Positions 50,501-62,500 of a stretch of 64,000 bases of DNA are shown here, piece after piece. The position numbers were made by a program, and so were the translations under genes. The number at the start of each line of letters is the position of its first letter. Positions within the stretch are counted from its first letter, which is position 1. Origin of the DNA: Polytrichum commune (Eukaryota; Streptophyta; Polytrichopsida; Polytrichales; Polytrichaceae); the NCBI GenBank assembly GCA_950295325.1, contig OX485804.1:66316033-66380032 (forward strand). Reading direction: 5' to 3'. The notes below the pieces were generated by a model, which saw only the letters and a list, made by a program, of their open reading frames with translations, did not search any database and was not told the DNA's origin.

Positions 50501-53500
50501 CTTCCTTCAATGGTTCTTATCCAAAGTTGCTCTCCAACATCATTATGTGTTGTTATGAAGGAGCTTTTGTTGCTCTTACTATCTAGGGATCCTGTACTAT
50601 GTTTCGTAAGTCTTCGACTCAACGAATGTGAGCTTGCATTATTGTCCTGCATTATCACAAGTTTCCGGAGGCAAAATTATCATGTTAACACAATCAAGTA
50701 TCAAAATAGCATCATCGATTAGCAATTAATTTCGTATTTATTGCATAATTGTTATATTTCATATATTCTGCATCACATTATATTTTTCCCTAGCAAAATT
50801 TTATGTATGTATAGAACCTGCATTGTAACATAATCACAGGTATACACCACTAGGTGCACATTTACAAATGCATTCTATAATGATTTCACACAGTAATTTC
50901 AAAGCAGAAATTAGTGAAATGACACAAGCCTGCATTGACACACCAGTTGACAAACATCCGTACCTGAAATTTCCGTTTTTGATTACCCGCCTCAATTTTG
51001 CTCAAGTTTGTCCAGCTTGAGTAGGCTTCAAGTAACATGTTAGCATTTGCAACCGAAACGTTGACATTCAAGTCATCTTGTGTATCAATGTGAACTTTTG
51101 ATACTGTCGGACGCACCTTATCTTTGGGGTCACTGCTATATTCATATCTGAGGCAATAATAAGCACACACAAAACACATGAATCTTTGTTGTCAACGACT
51201 CAACAAGTCATAATCCTCAATTCCATTATTCTATAACATGATATCTGTTTAACAACCAATACGCACTTGGACTTGTTAACACGTTTTCTTTGCATGTACA
51301 CGATGTTATTGTAGACATCACACTTCTAGAGTGGAGTTTCGATCATATTGCTCCTAAAAGTATGCATAATTAGACCTTCCATCATATACTTTATTTTCCT
51401 TCCCCCAAATACTTTGTTTGCAATATAAATGCATTGACAGCGCAAATGATACTTTTTGGATAAATCCTTTATCCAAATTTGCATATATCTTAGTTAATAT
51501 TCAATAGTCCCAACCTGATTAACGCAGTGCATGGTTCAACTAGAGGCTCCCACACATCAAACTTGCTGTTGTATGTGGTGGCTGTCAAAGAGCAATTAAC
51601 AGTTGCACTTAGTGCTTCCAGTCGTCCATGTAAACTTGCTTGGATACCTGTAATGCTAAAGTCGAGAAGTGGTGCCATCTGTCATTGTGAAACAAGCATT
51701 TATTTACTGTCTCTTCTTGAAGCCAAGCTCATATATTGCTTGTCATAATTTGAAATTAGTAAAAAGCATATAATAAACCCAAATGTCTAAGATGCTTATG
51801 CAGAGTAAATTATAGCTTGAATCTTCCAAATTCCTGTACTGCATAGCATAGCTTGAGAGAACTTCCATGGACAGAAATGTTCTGATCTGATTGGGCAGGT
51901 CTCTGCTGAACTTTAATTTCCACAATATCCTTCAAGAAGTGTCAACCAGTGACACAATGACATGTGGGCATGATCTACGCCTAATCTGACCACATGTAGG
52001 GTAATTTGACAAAACAACTTGCACACCAAAAGCTTCAGAATAGAGTTACAAAACTTACAAAGCCACCAAAATCGTCATAGAAGGATGCTGAGGCGGATTT
52101 TAGCTCAACAGCCACAGTCAGGTTGTCGGGCTCAGCTTGGTTCCTCAAGTCTGCCAAACCAAGAGCTACATGATCCGGGGGGGGGCTCGTATAGCTTCCA
52201 GGCTTCACAAAAAACGTTCTTGCCTTCACACACACCAGCAAGTATACACCATCAGATTTCTTCACTTAAGTTACGTGGGCCTTATGTCACTCTTCTTAAT
52301 TGGACACATACATTTTCTGTAGGCAACAATGAGGCGTCAACAAATGCTCGATTGCATTCATGCAAGTCCTGAAGGACCTTGATTATTGAGGATTAATACT
52401 TGAAGCTAGATTTCAGAGAAACTTCCTTACACATGCTTAAGAATGCTATGTATTAGATGCACTTATACCTCATTCTCCACAGGCCAAATACTCAATTGCT
52501 GATTTCCATGTTTCAATGACCTTGTATTCCATATGCTGGAATCTGCAAATTTGACACCCACAACAAGGTCATTTCTCACACAACGAATGCTCTCAATGGC
52601 ATCTTTGTCAGGTTGTGACCCCTTCCCAGCAATGCACCCAATCGTTTTATACCCTGGTGGGGCAACTGGTTCCCAGAATGTAACACCCTCAAAATGCCTT
52701 TGTTTCGAGAGATGTCCCATATCCTGAAAATCTTCGGGCTTGGTTATCAATCCACCCTCTTCTGTGTCCCGCAGAACAAGACTTGTGCTTGGTGGTTCAT
52801 AGCTGCACACAGTTTCCAAATAAAAGATATGAAAAAAAGGAATTTCTTAACCCTATACCCAAACCCCTAAACCCTTTCAGGGTCTTGATCGTGAATTATA
52901 TTAATAGCAATAAATTGTTGAGTAAGGACCAGAATTTTACCCTTTTACAACTATGTCCCCCAGCATCGCACATCGTGCATGTACGTTTGGTCGCCATATG
53001 GACACTCCATCTTTGGATGCAGATGCACTACCTTTATCCCACCACACCAACTTAAACCTTCCAACACTCTCATAAATTCTTCCAGAAGTCACAACAGCTG
53101 TAAGTAAACCTGCAGCCTCTTCTTGGCCTTCGCCCCCTTCATCTGCAACAAATAAACATTGTAAAATGTGTAGCCTAGAAAGTAGATCAATAAAGTTTGA
53201 CTCCCTTCCCATTGTTTTTATCCTCATAAACTTGAGTAACCTCATAAACTGTGTAACCCAATATCCTACAAATTTTCAAAAACCAAATGTGTTGTACTAT
53301 TTAATTATGTGGGTTCACCTCCCCAATTCTTACCATGACAAGAATGGGTTAGGAAATAAATGACGATATATCTATAGGTAATTCAAAAACAAATCGTTTC
53401 ATGTCTCCATGATCTGTGCTAATATCCCAGGGAGCTTATTATAACGGACTGGTAAATACAGAGCCTGCACACCCAGAAAAGAGATCTAACAGTTTCTCAA

Positions 53501-56500
53501 ATGTCTCAAAATAGGAGGCTAATTGTACAGGAGGTTGTGTCATGAAATTTGTCAAAAAACAGCTAAAGATCTGGACTAACCTATACAGGAAAGTTGATGT
53601 GTAGACTTTTTGGTCTTAGTTTCATCCCCTGATGGGACTGTCTCTTTGACAGTAAATGCTCCATAGCTTGAGATTGCGAGACGAAGGTCATATGCCTGCT
53701 GTTGATTCGGTTCACTTCCCGTGAAGAAGGTGCCAATTGAATTATCAACTCGCCAAAATGCCCAATGTGCTGGATCTGAGCTACTCATTCTGCAACCCAG
53801 CCCCAGGGTTGTGAAATTCTTGCTCAAAATGTTTCAGGAAACATCATGCCAAGGATGCAATGGTAGTAGTCTGACTTTCTGGTTGCTCATGTAGATCATA
53901 CCATTGCTGATGTTTGCAATGAGACAAACGCAGCTTACTATTCAAACAAACTCGGACATTAGCATATTGAATCTGTTTAACATATTGACCATGAATGCCA
54001 CTTTATGAATTACTATATTAGATAAGAGTGGGATTAAAAAGCTTTCTTAAGCAACCGAATGCAACTAGGTGACTTGGCCACTTTCTGAAGCTAACCTGCT
54101 TTCAGGGTTTTCATGATAACAAGTTCTAAATATCTGTTGACATTTTACCAGGGCCCCAGGTTCTTGGCAAAGAGCCAACAATGTTTTAAGGAAATTAAAA
54201 CATTACCCATGATAGAGTTATTAGTGAAGTCTCTGTCTCAAAACTCTGGGTGAGTTAGGTGAAAGGAGGAGAGTTTGAGAGGTTATCCGTAAGATAACCC
54301 AAGTCTCTTAAGAAAACCGGCTTTCTAGCTTGTCATACTAGTAGGATGGTGGGCCAGGCTAGCCTTGGACAGGTTTAGCCAGGATTTAAGGTGGCAGGTT
54401 CCATGGGTCAAACCCTAATTTAGTTCTTTCCGAGAAAAGAAATCTCTATTTTAGTTCCTGAAGTTTTTGGATATAAGGATGAGGTCCAAGAGTTTCACCC
54501 AACTTTTAAAATTAGGCTCCAGCACAAGACGCTCTAATGAGCTCTTAATGGAAAAGCCCCTCAATGAAAGACCAAAGTCCTGATTTGGTCTCTCTTTGAG
54601 GGACTTTGTGGATATATACATATAAATCATTTTCAACATCTACAAGGGGTACGCTCCTCTGTTATTGCTCTGCCAATAAATACTGCTGCCCTAATCAAGG
54701 TATGGATACACATATCACGAACCTTTGCTGTCCTTGGATATTGATACAATCACGCATCGAACATGGCGACACGAGGGCAGCCAAAACACAGAGAGCTGCC
54801 GTTTTTGAGGGCTCCTCCTGTCCCTTGCATACCACACACCCAAGAGCCACATAACCTTCTGGGGGTATTGGTAACCAAACACAACAGCCTTCGATTTCTT
54901 CTTCATCGTCACTGTGCTGATGATCACTATCGGTTTTGTCACTGTGGCTACTTGATTCAGACGATTGTCCATTTAAACCAAAAGATTTTTTCTCTCTAGT
55001 GGTTTTACTGGGCGGCCCCAGGTCATTTGATGACCAAACACACTTGAAACCAACTGGTCTTTTCCCACGCGCTAAAGCCATATTCAATGTAAGCACCCCC
55101 TTTGCAGGCGGCTCATCCCTGAAAGGGCACATAGCATAGAAGTGTTGTCAGGAATTCTAGGTATGTAGTACTTGCAATATTAGAGTATAGATACTCCTTC
55201 AAATTCCACAATCATAACATATTTTGTGTAGAAATGAAGTTATCCTGAAACTCAACATGACATTTGATCGGGAGATGGTTGTTGTCCATATTACACCTTC
55301 CATGCTAAGTAAGTTGCGCTGCATGCCTGGAGGTTTGAGCGTAGAACATTCTATATTGGTTCATTAAAGGTCAAACTCATTTTGGCATGCCAAGAGGAAT
55401 TCAGTTCGTCCCTCAATCAGCTGAAATAGGTTGGTCTTCATTTAAACTCGTACACTACCTTTGACCAATCACCACAAGTCAAAAGAAATAATTGACATTG
55501 TATGCAAAACAACCAATAGAAAATCTTAAGAGACAAGCTCCCAACGAAATGTCCAATCGAGTACAATATTACTCTAACAATGGGGGGAATGTGGAAATAG
55601 AAAACAATACTAGAAGGTGTAGGACGTACAATGGTGTAAAACAATCGCCAAGCACTGCAAATCCAGGAGGTGGTCGAGGCCGCCAAAATGCCAAATGTGA
55701 GCCCCCGGCCTCTACCTGGGAATCTGACACCAAAAAATGACAGAAAACACTTCATTGAGAGGATGTAGTGCAAAATATCTTCATTTTTGTTATAGGAGAA
55801 TAGACAACCCAGCTAAAAAATAAAATTTACAAGAAAGATACTGGAATGCTCTATGCTTGCCTAAACAATAATTAGCATTCCAACAACCCAGATTCAGTAC
55901 TTTTCTCGGTGCTATTTTGTACTATTAAAGTGAGAACATGAAATTACCATCATCCGCCCAGATTTTTTCGAACTCGGAGCACTCCACTGTGACCTGTTCG
56001 GATGTGATGCGCATGATGGACATTACATCATCTTGCAGTCGTAAAATAAGGTGGAGAATGCTGAAGGAGAAATTGGTATAGATCTCTGTCATACCAACAT
56101 GGATGTTCTGTTTCCCTGTCACCTTTGAATACGTCACATAGGAATCAAAAGGCTCCACAACATTAACACCACTTGTCGACTCGACTGTAAAACCATTCAG
56201 ATTTGCAGTGAGCTCCATGTCATCTCCTTTCATTGAGAACCTGTAATTTGCCAGCGAAGTGTCAGGACTTCATCTTTTTTGAACCTTTTCAAGTCACACA
56301 GCAGAAGAATGTGCACGATAAAGTATCATGCAATATAAGAAAAGCAGGATACACAACAACAACACAAAACACATTTTAATAGACTGTCAAAGAATTGGCT
56401 ACAAATAATTTGCATAGTTGTACTTTACATTACCTTGCAAAAACATTCATTCTGGCACGAAGATGTCTCTCAGGAAGAAGCATAGCATCCGAAGGACGAT

Positions 56501-59500
56501 TTAGACTATCATAAAGGGTGAGCTCAGGACCAATTGCCTGCATAAATCATAGTTTAGTTACAGCCAAACCTCCGCCAGTTACATGCCTAATCTGTAATGT
56601 TCTTCAATGTAAAACAACATTGCTATCCATATGTAACTAGCATTCTAGAACAACCCCTTCACTTTCAAAATTCACCAAGAAATGGCTTCTATTTTGAAAT
56701 GCAGTTTTCTCTACACAGTCCGCTTTAATCAAAAGACTTGATTAATCACAAGCTACCTGAGTAAGTCAGTCAAGATAATCACCTGAAAGTCAAGCATGAG
56801 TTCAACTGGAGGCTTGTCCTCTTTTTTATCGTCCTTCTTCTCCTCTTGGTGTGATGAAATAGAGCTAGAGTCGTCGTCATCTTCAGATGCTCCTTCCATA
56901 AACACGCCATCATCCTTCGATGCTGAGTAGCTGCTGTTACTGCCCAAATATATTGATGAATCCAAATAGTCCCCATTCTGTGGAAAAAATAAAAAATACA
57001 TCACTCAGACATTGCAAATTAGACACAAATGTAATGAATACACCATCTCTTATATGACAACAATAGGTACATAGTCGTTGCTGCCCAAAGTTACTCGCAA
57101 ATAGTACAAGAAACTGCCTCATTAACCCTTCAAGGCCCAAGGGGCTCAATTGAAGACCTATAAACAGAACATCTAGCTTAAAATGGAAGGATGTAGATAG
57201 AACACACGTTGTGTATGGAGAGGCCCAAATTGGGCCTATTTAATATTTACGGATTAACAAGCCAGTAAGTACCTGAATAACCAAGTTTCTGAAAACTAGT
57301 CTCCTTCCGTTCCCAACAAAGATGAGAGCCTCTGGAGAATATTTAGAAAGATCTTCACCATGTCGATTTAATAGCCGAAGTGTATTTCCTTGCCCATCAT
57401 AGATGTAGTCCGATATGCCCACATGATCTGCAACTAAAGGCTTCTTTGGAGAGATTTGAATTTCCTTGGCGGTCTGTTTGTATACACGTTCATTCAGAAA
57501 CATCCCATTCTTCATGTCGAGAGGGTTTTCTTCTCCCTTGTCTGCTAGCATTGCGTGCATTGAAGGAACAAAAAACTCACCAACAGCCAACAAGAAATCA
57601 AATGCCACAACCAATCGAGGGCGTTGAATTCGAAGGGTAACTTGTTGTTGAGTTGGGCCAAGCTTCGCATCGACCACAAACATTGTCAACCCCGAACTGC
57701 AAAATTCAAACCCTCATTAGAAATACAATCCACTAAAACTGACTGAGCCCAAGTACTTCATACGTCTGTACATTTGTAAGCCTAAATAACACACATTCTC
57801 ACCAGACCTGCAAAATAATTAAGAATCCAATTACATTTCAGCACAAAACTGGAGCTCATGACATCTCAAGTATTTCAGATAATATCACCTCAAATTCAAA
57901 AACGCCCTGAAACATCCTGAATAGGAAATCAAGGAGTATATATCCTGATTTAAGTATCCTGATTTAGCAGTGGATCTAGATACTAATGAATAATGGCTCA
58001 ATATTGACAAATAGCAAAGGTCCAAGGCATAAATATACAACAAAACAACTATTGACATACACCGAAATAAAACAACCTCAAAGTGGACCATAATGCAATA
58101 AATGCCAAATATTTAAAAAATTATATATATATATATATATGCTTATCTTTCTTACCCCCATCCGTTCATGTCCCTCGTGGTTCCAACCGCAGTATCGTTT
58201 TCATTCTTCTGCTTTGCATTGTTCTGGGCATGCTGAGAATCACCCTCGAGGGTGTTGCGAGACTCATCATCTGCATGACCAACCATATATCGCATTTCGG
58301 GGTCGCTTCCTTCGCGATCGTCTCTCACACTAAGTCTCTCCAAAGATGCCATTACAATTGATTCTTCAATATTATTTGCTTTGTACGACGCCCACACCCC
58401 ACTCACCTGCAAGTCACCATATGAAGTTCTTAGGACTCCTTTGCACTAGATCACAGAATAGAAGAAACGTAACCTACCTATCTTTCCAAAGATTAACCTG
58501 ATGTGGATTTAAAATGAGTGCACATATTCCTGACACTTTGGCAAGTTTGGGCACTGAAAGTGATCCAATTATATGCCATATATCTCCTTAGACTAGCCTT
58601 TCAAAGTGGATTCGGAAGCATTGCGACTCAGATCATTTAGTTTCTATCTCAATTTCGTCGGGAATTTCTATGTTGAGATTCTCCATGACCCCTTGTGGTC
58701 ATATAAAGGCAACCATTTCTGATTCCCATCTTGGTCATGCCCCACCTTTTCCACGGGATAAAGTGCTTCTTGCATAACCTATTACAACTTCATGATTGTG
58801 AGAATGTGGGACCACAAGTGTCATGCAACACCTCCTTATAGTACCTTGCATATAGGTTATTCAAGTGTAAAATTTCCAAATCCATGGCACTACCTACGTT
58901 AGACCTGATTAATGTAAGCTTTGTGTCCACTTGACACTTCAGTTACATGCCCAAAATAGGTGCATCTACCTTAGGCATGAAAAAAAAAAGCTGAATTCCT
59001 ATTGACAACAATTATAAACTGACCTGGATTGTCGCGAGAGAGGCATCTCGGGTACCACCAACAAACAACCCAAGTTCAACAAGGCTGATTCCCACCCCAA
59101 CTTTGATAGTAGTGTAAGGCTTCTCAGGTGATGACGTGCTGTCTTTGGGAATTTCTTTTTCTGATCGTGGTTGTGACTCCTGACTTACAACCTCTGCACT
59201 ATCAGAGGCTTGACCCTCGATTTTCTCAGCTTCGTCATTTGCTTTTGCTTTATCCTCCTCCGAAGGTTTGTCATCATATAACGTTGGGGGTAAGTCAGGT
59301 GTCTCCGACATATTTTGGGTTACACACTCTGTAATCACTTGATACTCCTTGTCAGAGAGAGCCACTCGTAATTCCTCAATCTGTCACATAATTTGACAAG
59401 CTATAAGGATCCTGGAACATGTAAGCATTTAAAGAACAATCAGGGTTAAAAGATAATTCAAGCATCCAGGTATTAATTCACCCTCTACTTGTGGGTTTCT

Positions 59501-62500
59501 GTTTAACCCTTGAAGGTCCCAGAGGCCCATTATGCACCTCAAGGTGTTATTCAGAGGGGTTCAAATTTACTTCTTGATAGCTTCAGCTAATAGTGTCAAA
59601 AGCGACCTATTTCAAATTAGCCCATTTATCATATGTATAATTCCAGTCGGATCATATGTAAAACTGTATGAGGGAGATTATAACTCATATAAATGACCTA
59701 GACTCAAAATACATACCACATATATCCAATCACCATGGTGACATATTGCTCGATTTTCACTCCTTTTTAATGGACCTGGGGGTATTTCTTTACAGGATAC
59801 GTGACAATTTGTACGAACCCCCAGGTCTCGTATCCACCTAACAAGTGCTTTGGGTTTCAATTTAGGAATGTGGATTGTTCTTTACAGGTTCTATGGAAAT
59901 TTATGCAGACCTTGACTGTCGCCTCAATGACTGGCACTTTATGCCAAAGGTCTCGTAGTGGCCGCCTCAGCAGGAGATTGATGCCTCTCACACGATCAAA
60001 AATTTCACTTCCAGTCTTACCTCCCACTCCAACAGTCAGACTAACATCTTCAACCTGCACACCATATTATACATTAGACACAGTACGTGCAATCTGTAAC
60101 ACGGATGCCCTTGAGCTGTTGTGATTTTATCAAATGATCACTGCTTTTGAAATCAACAAAATTTCAATTCTTATAATTTATCTTTCCAGCTTCCATTTGA
60201 GTAAACCTCGTCACCCATATAACGATCTGTACAGTTCTTGAATGTCAAAAACAATCCACATTCCTAAATTGAAACCCAAAGCACTTGTTAGGTGGATACG
60301 AGACCCTTCCAATTGAGGTTTTGACAAATGTAATTACCTGTAATAAGAAAGTTTTTTCTGCTTTAGTAGCAAGCTTGGTACCAATTGATGATGCACTAAT
60401 TTGTCACTTACCTCGAGAGTAATAGTTTCAAGACGGACTGCTCCAAGCTGCTCCTTACCACCCCCAAACCACTCCGAACTGCTACGTATATTGATGTGTA
60501 GAATATCTAGCTCCATGAAACTGTTTATGATGCAAACAATTGAAAAAGAAAATCAAATTAAGGACCGAATTTGATCTGCCTCTTCCATGTAAGAAGCTAG
60601 AAGGCTAAGGAAGCAGGCCTATTGCGGTTACTAACCTTAATCGGACACCTATATTTGAGAGATGTGTGGTTAGGTGTAGATCTAAGATCCAACACCAACA
60701 ATACGCGTTTAAAAGAGATTGGACTACGTGCTCAAAATTTGTTAAATATTCCAGATTGATAGTCCATATATTGGGGGGACCCATATGATCATTTGATATG
60801 GAAGAGAATTTTCACTTTGATAATGAATAAGACACTCATATGAATGTGGTGTTCAATTTTCCTAATATTTTTTGGAGCACACTTAAAATTGAACACCACG
60901 AAGAGGAGAGGTGCTACACTTACTCGGAGCTATGGGTGCCTCGAGGCAATATGATAATCGGTTTTGAAAGAGAAAGATCTAGCTTCAAAGATGGTTGTCC
61001 CTCAATCTCAGACTGCGAAAAGAGTTTCTCATAGTTGGAGGCGCGATCCTTCAGCTTCATTACATAGCCTGAACTTTGTGGAATGAGACCCATAAAGTAA
61101 GCGGTTATCTGCAACAATGAAACAAACCACAAGTGAGCAAGCTGTTGCCTGATCAGAGAATTTCCTAATCTTGAGTACTTCAAAGTACTTCAATAGCCAT
61201 GAGAGTCTATGTAAACTACATCATAAAAATGTAAACTTGGGAATAGAAAGGCTTGTATTCACCTCCTGGACGAAACGATTCAGGAACACGACCCGTACTT
61301 CAGAAATTTTTCCAGTGACACTATATTCATAGCCCTTGTAGTCAAGATCGTCTTCATTGAATGACACAAACTCCAACTGCACAAACACAATAATGACAGG
61401 CATTACTTAAAATTAAATAAGACCTTCACAAGAGTTTGTTACTGAAACTAATATACAACAAGAACTAGCATGAACTTTAATATTGGATTGAAAGTGCGAA
61501 CCTCGATGAATGAAGAACCTTCAGGATCTCTCATATCACAAATGTACTGATACGGGATGCCTTTACCATGGTAATCTATTACATTATCATCACTTATTTG
61601 GAGGTTCCCCAAAGTTGCTTTGACGCCCCAAGAGGCTGGGTAGATCTGGTAAGAGACAGCAATCAACTCAAATTTAACTTTGACTTCAACTTCAAGTTGA
61701 TGGTAATCGACTTCAAGAGCTGCAGGAATGATGCAACTCAAGTAATAAAGGCCCCCAAGGACGTTAAAAAGCATGATATGTAAACGATCGATAGCAGAAA
61801 TTCCAGAGACTTTATGAGTATTGCAAAAGTTGGCAAAAGAATTCAATAATGCCACAATTTTATTTAACAAGCTTGATGCCAATTCACATAACCAGCACAT
61901 GGCATCCAAAATGAACTGCAGAATTCAGAACGCATCATAAGAAATTCTAGATACTTCACTCAACAGAATTTAGACAGAATATGCAAATGATGCAACAAAC
62001 CTTGACTTCTATGTGGAAGTTGTCCTGAGAAAGTGTCGAAAGTTTTGAGCCATCCTCCTTATTGAGGACAATTTCCGCAAGCTCCATGTCAAGAACTAAC
62101 ATCAAAACCACACGGTCTTTCCCTTTACCCAACAATCCTTTGACCACGGAGTCCTTATGATTCATTGCAATCTTTGGGTTCCCATGTTCATCAATATCAC
62201 CAACCACTTGCGGATTGATGGTGGTCACAATTCCATCTGCATTTGCAGACGTAGCTTGAGAATCATCATCTGCATCATCATCCTTCTTTGTACTCTTGTC
62301 TTTATCATCGTCCTCTGCACCAAGATAACTGTTGTGTTGCCCAACTTTTTCTACCGGACCTCTTGGAGTAGAGTCTTCATTCTTGTCATTTTCCTTTGAA
62401 ACATTGTGTGCATCCTCTTCTTTGTCTTCACCCTCATCGGGAGGCGAATTGTCGTTTGTTTTGGGTTGCACATCAGCAGTGATGGCGGTCACTAGATCCA

